A DNA stretch of 64,000 bases from Melampsora larici-populina 98AG31. Its lineage: Eukaryota; Basidiomycota; Pucciniomycetes; Pucciniales; Melampsoraceae. Shown piece after piece: positions 1 through 11,147 of this stretch. The stretch is taken from assembly GCF_000204055.1 (NCBI RefSeq), contig NW_006768774.1, positions 1,255,819 to 1,319,818 on the forward strand. Direction: 5' to 3'. Positions within the stretch are counted from its first letter, which is position 1, and each line of letters starts with the position of its first letter. Below the pieces are notes generated by a model that worked only from the letters and a program-made list of their open reading frames with translations, searched no databases and was not told the DNA's origin. A program made the position numbers and the translations under genes.

Positions 1-1416
1 GGCAAAGGTAATGGAATCAAAACTGGTTTGTCCACCGAAGATTTCGATTCCAATGATCACTTTGACTACAAACCTACTCTTTCTCACATGGTCTTCTTTC
101 TGGTTTGCTTTGAAAATATCAGTGATTCCGAACATGTCGGACATTGCACGAGCTCTCGCTCGCCCACCTACATGTATGTTTCTTTATTTACTGGTTCACC
201 TCTTGACTATTTCCTGATGTGCATTTCGTTTGACATACTACTCAGACACTACCAAATTCTTTGGATGCGAGCTTGGAGCTCAAACAACCTTTGATGAGAA
301 GGTCGATCGTTATATCGTCAATGGAGCCCATCAAGCCGATCGTCTCCGTGAACTTCTTGACGTCTTCATCGATAAATTCGTACTCTGTCCATCTTGCAAG
401 AACCCTGAAACCGAATTACTGGTCGGTCGTGACGAGATCATTTCTCGAGATTGTAAAGCTTGCGGTCACCGTGGGCTTGTCGATAATCGTCACAAGTTGT
501 GCACCTTTATCCTTAAAAACCCACCCGAGAGTGCTAAGAAGAAGAGCAAGAAGGACAAGAAGAAAGCCAAGGATGACAATGAGGGCGGAGATGCTGCCGG
601 TGGCTCAGATGAAGGTCACAATAGTCAAGACGAATTGACTAAACGGATTGAAGGCGAAGCGGTTGACGTGAAGACGGCCGAGGCTCAATCTTTGTTGAAA
701 GACGAGGATTGGTCTGTTGACACCTCGGCTGAGGCTGTCAAGGCCCGCATGAAATCCTTGGAGGCTGGTATCCAGAATGGCTTGAGCTTGGGTGACGAAG
801 ATGAAGAGGATGCTGGTGGTCCTTACGATTCGTTTGGGGAGTGGGTCACCGAAAATCGATCGTCGGCTACTAGTGCTGAGGTGATGGCGAAAGCTAAAGA
901 GCTCGGTATCGAGAAGAAGCACAAGGCTGTACAAGTCTTGGCGCAAACTTTGCTCACTGAAGACGCCGTCAAGGAAATCGGCAAGCACGAAGCGTTATTT
1001 GTCAAGGTGAGCGTTCTTGGTTTCACTTTCACTTTATATGTATTATGTTCACTCACACTACGTGTTTTGTTATGCAACAAAGATGGTCACTTCTGAGAAA
1101 CATCAGAAATCTCTTTTGGGTGGAGTTGAAATCTTATGTGGTGACATCTATCCGTCTTTGGTCCCGCTTGGAGTGCCTAAGATTGTGATGGCTCTCTACC
1201 AAGCTGATGTCTTGGATGAAGAAGTTATTAAACAATGGGGTACTCACGTATCTAAGAAGGTACGCTAATAAGAATAACCTCGTTTTCTGATTTTTAACTG
1301 ATTTACTTTGTGGGTTTATCTTTCAGTATGTTGATAAAGAGAAGAGTAAGAAAGTCAGGAGAGCTTGTGAGCCTTTGTTGAAATGGCTAGATGAGGCTGA
1401 AGATGAGGATGAATGA
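1..1416 (+). CDS. Translation initiation factor eIF5, 5' end outside the window
   Basis: eIF5 is the GTPase-activating protein for eIF2 in the 43S/48S complex; its C-terminal domain binds eIF2-beta and eIF3c. Exons fit at 1-25, 123-173, 246-1006, 1083-1259 and 1327-1416, all with GT..AG introns; they sum to 368 codons including the stop. The first residues match the conserved GNGIKT region. A four-cysteine zinc site follows ([11 protein letters not shown], then DCKACGHRG). A Lys-rich and acidic linker comes next, and then a W2-type C-terminal domain ending in the acidic box [10 protein letters not shown]. The N terminus with the catalytic Arg lies before base 1. Family identity is clear; the exon boundaries were read by eye. 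Confidence 0.95.
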
Positions 1417-2648
1417 GTTGTGATTTTTTTTCTTGAAAAATTACACCTGTGCGATGATTTTTCTTTTACCCAACACGTCTTCCTCTTCCTTTACTTATCT
1501 TCACCATGCGTTATGTTTACCATTTTGTGGGATGGTACTTGTTGAGTTTGGTTTTGGTTTGAATGAGATACATGGGACTGAATCATTACCAAAGAGTTTT
1601 TATTTTCTTTTACTTTTATTTTTACCAATGTGAGATCCAATTTTCTGATGGCAATTGATATACATGTGTGTAACTTCGTTTTGCGGATGTTGAGTGGAGA
1701 AGGGCCTGCGAGAAGACAATGGGAGGTGGAGTTCACATTTAGAAGCTTTGGTGGTGTACATACATCCCATCAATGGTGGTTGCTTGTTGGATCTTTTTCT
1801 GAAAAACGAACAGTAATCCCAGTTCTTGTGTGTATACAATACAATTTAGTTCAGGAGATTCCAAGTCTACACCTGGCTAAACTATGGAGCATGTGGCAAA
1901 AGAGGAGATTGAGCCAGAGCTGAGTGTACTCATGTTTGTAAATTGTTGGTATCAGTTATCTGTTTTGATTTGACTATGGACTCTATACCTCTACCCAATT
2001 AGGCTTCAGGTAGTCCAATTTGGGAATCAACATATTGTTTACTGATCCAAAAACAGAATAGAGTCCCGTGGATATTGAAATCCCGCTTTGGGTATGAACA
2101 TACTATAGCCACATGGAAAATGATCAACAAGTTTACCTTTTAAAGAGGCCTTTTCTGTGACAATCTTGTCCGGGTGAATGATGATCTCTATGAAGAGTTA
2201 CTAAATTGTTAATGCAAATTTTCTGATCTGAAACACAGTCGAAGCTGGCGATTCCTAAGAAATGAAGTACCTGATAGGTGGTCTGCAAGCCATTTCAATT
2301 TACAGCATTCATCTACATCCACTTCAATTCATATGAATCTCCATCAGAGAAAGCTTTTGGGCCTTAGTCAAAGAATTGTCAATCCTCTCTTTCTATTTGT
2401 ACCCACTCGTATCAAAGCATCCTGTATAAACAACCAAAGTGGACAGCAATCTTCAAAATGTGGTAAATATGTTCAGATTATGATTGCCTTTGTCAAAGTG
2501 TTGTTATGAAATCATCATTATCAGGTTCACATGAGAAAAGAAAAACAGAATGCAAGAAATATTTGCTTATATACATGATTGATAAAATATCACAAGAATG
2601 CCAATATATACTTCGAACAGATTGTTAGAGTAGCTCTGATTTGATGGT
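1417..2648. other. Convergent intergenic region, no gene seen
   Basis: This stretch lies between the 3' ends of eIF5 (+) and the unknown gene on the minus strand. It is AT-rich. Open frames are short, show no spliced continuation and match nothing I recognise. It presumably holds both 3' untranslated regions; no clear terminator or repeat was found. Confidence 0.6.
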
Positions 2649-4701
2649 TTATTCTGTTCTCATCTGGTTCTCAGATACTAAAAATACAGATCTTGATCCA
2701 TCAGGATGAACTTCCAGTGTACGCCTTCCAAGTTCAGTTACTCCATCGTACTTGAGAGTCCAGAGTCTTATCACAAAGTTAAATATTAAAAAGAGGTAAA
2801 AATGAATGAATTCAATGTATTTGCATCAGACTTAGATGAGCAACTTATAAGACAACTCACTTTGGATTTGTCCACATCCCACGTAGAGAGGCTCCTAGTT
2901 CACCACCTGGACTAGCTTTTACGGTCAAACGAGCTTCGAATGCTTGTGTTTTGGGGCTAGGAAGATACACCAGTACAGCAAAGTCCAGAGAAGGACTTTG
3001 ACGGGCAAGTGATTTGAAAATTCGAAAATGGTGCTCAGCAAACGAGTACTTCCATCGGAGTATCAGAATTGTAATATTCAAATCCAAATGTCTTACAGAA
3101 CTCCAGCGTGCGCAACGGGATCTTCGGTCATCGTCAACAACAATGTGTTGGTTTCGATTCCAGAGCCGAGGAGATATTGCGAAGATGTTTCATCTTGAGA
3201 TCTGGAACGAGTATGTCTAAGAGCTATTTTTCCATACTGGCGGAGGGTAACTGGTCAGAAATACTCGGAAGAAAACAAAGATTGAGACCACTTACGGGAT
3301 CAATGCCAAGTGCGAGGCCAACAGAGTTCTCTCTACGTCGATGCACCGTACTGGATTCGCCAGTTTTATGAAGGATTCCCTGAGTGGGGTAGATTGCCTA
3401 GCAGGATCAAAAGAGGCGTCAACCCGTTAGGATCTCTCAGGACTTTGCAAAGCTTGCATACACGTTGATGAATTATAAGAAGGATGCAGGCAAAGAATGA
3501 TTACCTTGATAACTGGATTTTCACCTTCTGGATCATCCGGTCCGGGAAACATGGAAAGAGTGATTTCCGAGTGTTTGATTCTTGCTTTTGGGTTACAAGG
3601 ATGAAATACGATTTGGAAACCTACGTGGAAAGATTTTTTATAATCAATATTTGAACAAGCTGTATAAGATTTCGTGACAAATTTTTTGTCTGATGAACAA
3701 TGAAGAACCTCATCAACCTAATAGACAGCTTTGAAAAGCAAGAAAATCTCCAGGATAAAAACAGTGAGTCTTGGTCACCAGCAGTCTTGTGTCAATAAAA
3801 AATGCATTAATATTAGTACAATGTTTGCAAGCTTTGACTGACGCTGATAAAAATGTCGAGCTGCTTACCTGCTCTTGGCAACTTTGACATCTGCAATTAG
3901 TGGCGAAGATGGTCTGGCCGATGCAAGTAAGGGGGAACGCGCCGATGAGAAAACCGGAGAAGGGCTATCACAAGGGTGAAGGTGAAAATGAGAGTATGTG
4001 GAGCGTGGTGAGCACAACGTGCTGCTTTCCGAAAACAGGTGGCGTGATGCTGGGTCTATGGTCGTGTCGGACTTGGAGCGCAATCGACCTTTCATTGGGG
4101 TAGCCTCCTTCGGAGTTTGTGAGCTAGAAGGTGAAGGTCCAAGTAGTCGAAAGCCTTCAAACCCAAGGATCGCTGGTGCTCTCTCTTGAACAGATGTCGT
4201 TCGATCTTTTGTCGCGGACAGCGATAGGATGCCTGCAACTGAATGTCTTGGTCCTGGTGAGAGTACAGTCGGAACTTCGAAACTCTCGCCTAGCGGTTCA
4301 AGAGACGACGTGGTTGAACAGAGGGAGGAGATTCGGGAGCTTGCTTGATCCAACTCCATATAGGGTCCTGACATTGGGTAAGATGGCATTCCTGAATCGT
4401 TGTCATTGAGCGCAAAACCAACCGAGCGTCTTCTGGCTGGAATTGGCTCCTCCGATGAACACGCAGCTTTGGGATCCTCCGTAACACAAGTCATCAAAGA
4501 AGTTCTAGGGTGTTTGGCACGACGCTCATAATCTGCATCGGGCTGAACGTCTATGGAAAATGTGTTGGAAGAAGGCAATGCAAAATTCTTCGGCCTTGTC
4601 GTATCTTGAGGTGAAGGTACCAAATCCCCAGAAGCGAAATCTTGGTCAGGAGTGCTCATGCTTGTAAGCGATGTTGAAGTTGAAGGCAGAAAGTCCGGCA
4701 A
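2649..4701 (-). CDS. Unrecognised multi-exon protein, with one apparent frame break
   Basis: I do not recognise this gene. Exon 1 (4701-3869) encodes a Ser/Pro/Thr-rich, probably disordered N terminus. Further exons fit at about 3717-3505, 3397-3296, 3236-3097, 3096-2861 and 2766-2649. They encode beta-strand-like, conserved-looking segments (for example RIKHSEITLSMFPGPDDPEG, and LEVHPDGSRSVFLVSENQ near the end) and finish at a TAA. Two joins are not clean. Exon 1 ends in phase 2 at GTAAGC, but the next acceptor at 3718 needs phase 0, so a very short extra exon or another splice is required. Near 3096 the frame changes without a compatible intron, since the only AG gives the wrong phase. This is either a 1-base indel in the assembly or a real lesion. 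The start is the first ATG of the long frame. Function unknown. Confidence 0.6.
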
Positions 4702-6345
4702 TGGTAATTAGACTTCAAGTTGAGAAAGAAACGTCCAATTTTACTATTATATAATAGTTTCCTTGAGGCTTGCAGACTTAAAAGATGATCGAGACTCTAG
4801 AATGTAGCTGAAGATCAATATGACGACGAGTGAAATGATTTGTATCGGGTATTGAGTCTAGAAGAAGCCCCTCATATACAAGAGCTAGCAGCTTGTCTAG
4901 ATCACTTCACATCCAGAGCTCAGGTACCACCACTCGGATTGTCTTGCAAGAACGATCGAAACGAGATCCTTGAATCTTATGGGACGTCATGCATAGTCAT
5001 GTTTGACCGTGAACAACCAAGGACTCCATAACGGTCGATGATGGACGGTCGTCTGAGTCCTCAACGATCAACTGCGATAGGATCGGTTTGAGGTTGAGGG
5101 GGTCGGTAAGATCACACTGGATCAGATATGTTGACCAGGAGTATGAAATCTGCCGCCAGTAAATCCAGCTAGCGCACTGGTCCTAGAGCTCGGATAACTT
5201 ATCGCAACGATTTCCTGTCCGAAATAAAGGCGTTCTATTGTTGAAGTGCAAGTGGACATACTGTAAAAACGGAGGAGCCAACGTGGAGAAGAAGGATATC
5301 ATGAATGATGATTCTGAAGCCAGGACCTGGTCTTATGCGCTCTCCTCGGAGAGTATGAGAACGTTTCTACTTGTGATCTTATCTCTCACACTCAACTTAT
5401 TGGGCCTCGGACTTGTCCCGGGGTGCAGAGTTGTAAACCACTCCGCGGGGGCTTGTGCAACAACTTAAACAAGTGACCGAGTCCCTGTTGGCGTCATATC
5501 GTCCGCTCCAGTACAAACTTAACATCAGTCCCTATGGATGGACCTAACCACCATGGTGGAGTTGGAAGTTTGGCTCCAGCAAGGGACTATGTTGGAATTT
5601 TGGTGTGAGTTCCGTCCGGGTATTTTCACAAAAACTCCCATTTCCCCTGCTCGGTAAACTAGTTGCAACCTCAAACTAGATGAGTTTGAGTTGATAATCC
5701 ATTTGCTACAATTGTGTCAGCGTCACATTAATTGAACAACAATGAGCCAATCATTCCATTGAAAATGTATTGTTTTGAATGTATTCTTGAAGCCGAAAAA
5801 AATCCTTTTTGATCACTTCCTTCAATTCAACTTTCTTCTTGTGCAACCAATTGATCACTCATCAAGCGTGGGAATTTTGCTCAAAAATATGAGAATATGT
5901 CTTTTAGCAAACAATCAAAAAGGTGACTGATTCAAAGGAAAATGATAGAACCTGTCATCCTTTATTAAGTAAAACAATGAAAGAAGGTGGTACCTAGCAG
6001 TGCTTTATTCAACTTGGTTTTATTTCATTTGTCTTTGAGAAAGGAAAGGTGAGGTGAGGTAGCTATCTACAAAGTTTTTGAGTAAAGAAGTAGAGTAGTT
6101 GATAAAGATGAAATTAAAGGATTGTGTTCATGTCACAATTGAGTAACTGGTGATGATGTAGATTTAGAGGATAAGTTGTTCCTGCATCAGAAATTCATGT
6201 ATTGCTCATTGTGTGATACAAGAGCTCTCCATCATTCATGGAAACACTGGATTGTGTATGATTGCAGCCTCACGGATGTTATGGCATGGTTGTTCATATG
6301 ATTTTCCAATTGCACTTATATCACTCTTGCAAGATTTTTCAAGTG
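4702..6345. other. Intergenic region upstream of the unknown gene
   Basis: No supported gene. Short open frames at 4840-5031, 5238-5468 and 6213-6461 have no recognisable product and no splice continuation. The section nearest 4702 probably holds the promoter of the minus-strand gene. The last bases (6341-6345, AAGTG) are the left target-site copy of the Gypsy element. Confidence 0.6.
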
Positions 6346-6534
6346 TGTTAAGGCCTCGGTGTGGGGTTCTCGGCGGGGATCAAGGTTGGGTGTCTAATAA
6401 GCTATGCAGATTGTCGTATGAAGAAGAAAGAGAAAAGACAACTGTGGTTTGTACAACATAGTCTAATCTCGTGTCTGTGACATCTACTACCCGGTATTTC
6501 ACTAACAGTTACATGTCTCTTGAGGATCGTAACA
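6346..6534 (-). repeat. 3' LTR of the chromovirus
   Basis: 189-bp long terminal repeat, identical by eye to 12425-12613. It starts TGTTAAGG and ends GTAACA on the plus strand. On the left it abuts target duplication AAGTG; on the right, the polypurine tract. Confidence 0.95.
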
Positions 6535-6537
6535 TTA

Positions 6538-6548
6538 TCCCCCTTTTT
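6538..6548 (-). other. Polypurine tract of the chromovirus
   Basis: On the minus strand the purine run AAAAAGGGGGA lies 3 bases from the 3' LTR, the expected place for plus-strand DNA priming. Confidence 0.75.
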
Positions 6549-6630
6549 ACGCCCAAACTCCCTCTTGCAAGTTCTGCGTTCCTTCCACGGGCAGCATTAA
6601 AAAACCCAGTGGGAAAAAGCTTGCCCTCTC

Positions 6631-9600
6631 TCATTTTCTCCTTGTCCTTTTGTATTTACTTGCTGCATTTGGGAATTTGATGTTGAATTCATTCACTAAA
6701 TCTTTGCTATTTGATAAATTTTCCTCAGGTTCCCATGAATTGTGTTCAGTTCCAAACCCTTTCCAGCTGACTAAATATTCCTTCTTCCTATACCTTTTTC
6801 TACAGTCTAATATTTCTAATACTTCCCATTCTTCATTTCCTTCCATGATTGTTGGCTGCGGTTCGGATTCCTGACGACCTTCAATACCGTCTGTTTTGTG
6901 TTTCCTAAGTAGAGAGACATGGAATACTGGGTGTATACCCCTCATTGACGTAGGTAAAGTCAGCTCATATGCGGATCTTGATATTTTCTTGGAGATGTTA
7001 AAAGGACCCATCCACTTATGATCTAATTTAGGACTAGGCCTTGTCGTCGAAAGGTTCTTGTTGTTGAGCCAAACCTGGTCGCCAATCTTCCAATCGGGGG
7101 TTGAGCGGATGCCCTTGTCGAACCGAATTTTCATCTCTTCCTGTGCTGTCTTCAAACACTCAGTCAGTTCCGATTGTACATTGATTAGTTCTGTCAGTCT
7201 TTTCTCTACTGAAGGTATACATTGTTCTGCGGAGGGGATACCACTGAAACTAGGATTATACCCATAGTTTGCTTTGAACGGCGAGACTCCTGTCGAAGCG
7301 TGGTCCTTGTTATTGTACGAGAATTCGGCGATTGGTAAGAGAGTCTCCCAGTTGTCCTGTCGGTAGTTGACAAAGTGTCGAAGGTACTGCTCTACAACTT
7401 TGTTGACAATTTCGGACTGACCATCGGTGCGCGGGTGGTATGCTGTGGAAGGTTGTAATCGAATGCCTAGTCTCTTATCCAGTTCCTTTGTGATCTGAGA
7501 AATGAAGATGCTCCCTCTATCCGATGTGATAGTTCTGGGGGTGCCATGTAATTTCCATACGAATTTTACCATTAAGTCTGCTAATGTTTCTGCTGTCATG
7601 GATTCGTTGCATGGAATAAAATGGCTCATTTTCGTGAGGCGATCGACTACTGTGAGTATACTGTCTTTTCCGTTGGAAAGTGGCAGTCCGGTAATCAAAT
7701 CGTAGCTGATGTCGACCCATGGTCCCGCTGGTACTGGTAGAGGCTCGAGAGATCCAAATGGCTTTTGAGTACTTGATTTGTTTCGTAGGCAAGAATCACA
7801 TCCATCTACATATTTGTTTGTGTACGCTTTCTGGCTTGGCCACGTGAAGCTTCTCTTCACTAAACTAAGTGTCTTCGCCCTGCCCGGGTGTCCCGCTAGT
7901 AGACTATCGTGGCGACTGCGTAGGATTTGGCGTTTGATCTCGTTGTTGTTTGGCACTTCGATTCGCCCTTGATTATACACTATTCCATCATGTACTCTAT
8001 AGTTGGCCGTTTTTTGACGTATTGCTGTAGATATGGGATTGGAAATTGCTTGTATAAGTTCCTTCAGTCTTGGATCATCATTAGTAGTCTTTCTGATTAG
8101 GCCTATGATATCTTCGTCGTTGAGGATGGGGTCGGTTGGTGTCTCATTGTTTACTCCCAAGACATCTACTTCGAACCAATGCTCTGCATCTGGTAGTTCA
8201 ATCTCCTCGTTCTCAAAACAAGATTCAATACTTGCAACCTCGGGTTGAAAAGTGTCGGGTGTGATGTTTTCCGGTCTAAGCAGTTGACCAAAAGTTAATT
8301 TTTCGTCATGAGTTGGCGCTAGGTCTGGTCTTCTTGACAGTGCATCTGGTTTAGCGGCTTGTTGTCCTGGGCGGAATTTAATTTGAAAATCAAAGCATCC
8401 TAGAGTCTCGGCCCATCTAGCTTGGCGTCGGGTTAATTGTTTGGTAGTCATGAATGATTCAAGATTGCGGTGGTCCATATATACTATGACGTCCAATCTA
8501 TTCGGGTTTCCTTCTAAGTAGTGCCTCCACTCTTTAAAAGACGCCACAATAGCAAGGAGTTCCTTATCAAATATTTCATAATTCCGTTCCGCCTGTGCCA
8601 ATGATCTGGATAAGTATGCAACTGGATGTAGTTCATTGTCGTCCTCGCTGATTTGGGATAGTACGGCGCCAATTGCAAAATCGGAACAGTCACATTCCAG
8701 TACAAAAGGTTTGTACGGATTTGCAATCTTCAAAACCGGTGCTGACGTGAAAGCATTCTTCAATTCTTCAAATGATTTCTTGCACTCGTCATCCCATAAG
8801 TAAGGCGTTTTATGGCGTGTCAGATTATGCAGGGGTCTGGTTGTCTGTGAGAAATGGCTGATGAATCTTCGATAAAAATTTGCAAATCCAATGAATCGTT
8901 GGAGCTCGGTGACGTTTCTTGGGGCTGGCCACTCGGATACGGCTCTTACTTTAGTAGGATCCATCTTGATCTTGTTGTGTGATATGACCAGGCCTAAGTA
9001 CTCGACTTCTGATTTTGAGAATTCGCACTTCTCTGGTTTAAGCCATAGTTGGTGTTTATCAAGGATCTCTAGTATCTGTAATACAACATTTTCGTGCCGC
9101 ACCCCCTTTTTTGTATAGATCATAATATCGTCTAAAAAGGCAGCCGCGTCTTTTCCAATATGTTGGAGCAGTATGTCTTGCATGAAATACTGGAAGTATC
9201 CAGGAGCTCCCGTTGGTCCAAAAGGCATTGTCAGGGGGGCAAACTGACCTGCTCTGCAGATGAAGGCGAGTTTATCCTCGTCTCCTTCAGCTACTCGTAG
9301 GTTACCGTATGCATTCCGTAAGTCCAGTTTGGTGTACTTGTCAGCGTCGAGGAGACTGTCCACCAGATCCATGGTTAAGGGCAGCGGATATTTGTTCTTA
9401 ACCGTCACGGCGTTCAGTTTACGGTAGTCGAAGCAGGGTCTTAGATTTCCATCTTTTTTCCCGGTGAAGAGCACCGGAGCTGCCCAGGGTGAGGTTGTAC
9501 GTCTGATAGTACCATTTGCCAGGCCAGTGTTTATCATTTTGTCTAAAGTCTGAGTTTCAGCTGGGGATAATGGTATTATCCTGCTAGCTTGAGGTTGCGC

Positions 9601-10785
9601 TCCTTCTACCAGCTCTACTTTGAAGTCATATTTTCTTCGAGGTGGTAGGCATTGAGCATTGGATTTCTGAAACATGCGGATATACCGATGATAAGCTGTT
9701 GGTACTAGCTCTTCCACTGATTTAGTGGGTATGTTCTTTTTTTCATCGGCTGCTAGACGAGCAGAAGTCGACCACGAGGCTTTCAAGGAGCTGATTTCGG
9801 TGGGACTGTTATTTAGGGAAAGAAAAGGCTTGCCAGCTGATACGGGGGATGGGTTGAGATGAGACGAGTCGAACTCACATTGCGGGGGCTTATGTGTACT
9901 TTTTACAATACACGCCCCCTCGTCATGTTGCCTTGCGTGCCCTGTGGGCTCCTCCAGTGGACCTTCAGGGTTATGTTTCGGCGTAGACGAGGCTGGATCA
10001 TCAGCCGCAATGCAGTCTCCTTCAGTTTGAGTCTTGATGTCGGGCGTTAACAGGTTAGAGTGTGTAATCGTGCCTTCGGTGAGGTTGTATTCGTTGTTTG
10101 TCGTACTGGATTCTAGCTGTTGTAGAAGAGAATCATGCTTGCCAACACCTTTGGGTGAATCTGATTGAGGTAATAGATTAAAAGACTCACTCTGCGGGGA
10201 TGTTAACGTGTTATCAGTAACACACATCCCCTCGTCACGGTACCTAGCGTCCCTCGGGTGTTCCAACTTGGGATCCTTGGAGGGTTTTGATGGTCCAGAC
10301 GACTCCACTACTGTGGAGGCAGCAAAAACATTAGCTGTGGTGATGATACCACTACTCCAGTCAATCCTGTGACTGTTTGCGCGGATCCATGGAATGCCTA
10401 GGATACCGTCATACGTATTCTTAAGGTCGGTGATGATGAAGTTGGTGGGTTGGGTGTCGCGTTCGAGGTAGAGGTCCAGTTCATGTGAAGATCTTGATCT
10501 TGAACCATTGAATCCTGTGATGTCGCGTGAAGTGCTCACTCCTAGGTGTAAGATATCGGCTTTTCTTGCAAATGATTCTCCCAACACATTGTGGGTGGCA
10601 CCTGAATCAATCAGGAGGCGGGCTGATGGGTAATACGATGGTGTGGCGCGTGGATTTTGGGTCAGGGAAAAGGTAACTGAGAGGAATAAGCGTGGGTCAC
10701 TCGTATTGCAAGTTACAACAGTGCTAGTTCCTAGAGCTATTGAAGCACCCAAATCCATACTGCTCAAGCTAGGCACAACCGTCAA
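6631..10785 (-). CDS. Chromovirus Pol polyprotein: PR-RT-RH-INT-chromodomain
   Basis: About 1384 residues are uninterrupted. Approximate order: aspartic protease with LLIDSGATHNVLG near residue 60; reverse transcriptase with LDLRNAYGNL and FLDDIMIY near 550; RNase H beginning ECDCSDFAIGAVLSQ; integrase with an HHCC zinc region near 960-1000 (HPGRA.., CDSCLRNK), then a D,D,E core with DLITGL, TSDRGS and DGQSEIVNK; a GPY/F-like section; and a C-terminal chromodomain (YLVSWKGF.., HNSWEPEENL), which in this family targets integration to histone marks. No ATG starts the frame. It is -1 relative to gag and open from the slippery site, so Pol is probably made as a Gag-Pol fusion. All key residues seen are intact. 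Confidence 0.95.
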   Translation of the reverse strand: MTVVPSLSSMDLGASIALGTSTVVTCNTSDPRLFLSVTFSLTQNPRATPSYYPSARLLIDSGATHNVLGESFARKADILHLGVSTSRDITGFNGSRSRSSHELDLYLERDTQPTNFIITDLKNTYDGILGIPWIRANSHRIDWSSGIITTANVFAASTVVESSGPSKPSKDPKLEHPRDARYRDEGMCVTDNTLTSPQSESFNLLPQSDSPKGVGKHDSLLQQLESSTTNNEYNLTEGTITHSNLLTPDIKTQTEGDCIAADDPASSTPKHNPEGPLEEPTGHARQHDEGACIVKSTHKPPQCEFDSSHLNPSPVSAGKPFLSLNNSPTEISSLKASWSTSARLAADEKKNIPTKSVEELVPTAYHRYIRMFQKSNAQCLPPRRKYDFKVELVEGAQPQASRIIPLSPAETQTLDKMINTGLANGTIRRTTSPWAAPVLFTGKKDGNLRPCFDYRKLNAVTVKNKYPLPLTMDLVDSLLDADKYTKLDLRNAYGNLRVAEGDEDKLAFICRAGQFAPLTMPFGPTGAPGYFQYFMQDILLQHIGKDAAAFLDDIMIYTKKGVRHENVVLQILEILDKHQLWLKPEKCEFSKSEVEYLGLVISHNKIKMDPTKVRAVSEWPAPRNVTELQRFIGFANFYRRFISHFSQTTRPLHNLTRHKTPYLWDDECKKSFEELKNAFTSAPVLKIANPYKPFVLECDCSDFAIGAVLSQISEDDNELHPVAYLSRSLAQAERNYEIFDKELLAIVASFKEWRHYLEGNPNRLDVIVYMDHRNLESFMTTKQLTRRQARWAETLGCFDFQIKFRPGQQAAKPDALSRRPDLAPTHDEKLTFGQLLRPENITPDTFQPEVASIESCFENEEIELPDAEHWFEVDVLGVNNETPTDPILNDEDIIGLIRKTTNDDPRLKELIQAISNPISTAIRQKTANYRVHDGIVYNQGRIEVPNNNEIKRQILRSRHDSLLAGHPGRAKTLSLVKRSFTWPSQKAYTNKYVDGCDSCLRNKSSTQKPFGSLEPLPVPAGPWVDISYDLITGLPLSNGKDSILTVVDRLTKMSHFIPCNESMTAETLADLMVKFVWKLHGTPRTITSDRGSIFISQITKELDKRLGIRLQPSTAYHPRTDGQSEIVNKVVEQYLRHFVNYRQDNWETLLPIAEFSYNNKDHASTGVSPFKANYGYNPSFSGIPSAEQCIPSVEKRLTELINVQSELTECLKTAQEEMKIRFDKGIRSTPDWKIGDQVWLNNKNLSTTRPSPKLDHKWMGPFNISKKISRSAYELTLPTSMRGIHPVFHVSLLRKHKTDGIEGRQESEPQPTIMEGNEEWEVLEILDCRKRYRKKEYLVSWKGFGTEHNSWEPEENLSNSKDLVNEFNIKFPNAASKYKRTRRK

Positions 10786-11147
10786 GCTTGAGCGCCTCCA
10801 TTTTTTGAAACATCACTACGACTAGAACCCTCTGCCCGATCCTTCACTTCATTCCTACTATATTCAAAGCAGCTAGCTTCACCTCTAAATCAGCANNNNN
10901 NNNNNNNNNNNNNNNNNNNNNNNNNNNNNNNNNNNNNNNNNNNNNNNNNNNNNNNNNNNNNNNNNNNNNNNNNNNNNNNNNNNNNNNNNNNNNNNGCACC
11001 CAAATCCATACTGCTCAAGCTAGGCACAACCGTCAAGCTTGAGCGCCTCCATTTTTTGAAACATCACTACGACTAGAACCCTCTGCCCGATCCTTCACTT
11101 CATTCCTACTATCATTCAAAGCAGCTAGCTTCACCTCTAAATCAGCA
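10745..11147. other. Assembly gap with duplicated flanks
   Basis: The gap is 100 N at 10896-10995. The 151 bases before it (10745-10895) and the 152 bases after it (10996-11147) are the same sequence except for one missing base (CTATATTC versus CTATCATTC). The simplest reading is two contig ends that overlap but were not merged, so the true element is about 250 bp shorter and gag and pol are contiguous. A real tandem duplication is less likely. Confidence 0.85.
11013..11057 (-). promoter_or_regulatory. Probable -1 ribosomal frameshift signal between gag and pol
   Basis: On the minus strand the gag frame contains the X XXY YYZ heptamer A AAA AAT (11057-11051). A 6-base spacer follows, then a perfect 9-bp stem (GCTCAAGCT at 11044-11036, AGCTTGAGC at 11021-11013) with a 14-base loop holding the gag stop TGA (11035-11033). 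A -1 slip enters exactly the pol frame, which is blocked by a stop only four codons upstream. Layout matches classic -1 signals; activity is inferred. Confidence 0.75.

Noticed and set aside
1630..1923. 97-aa plus-strand open frame after eIF5
   Set aside because: It lies in the presumed 3' untranslated region, with no conserved features.
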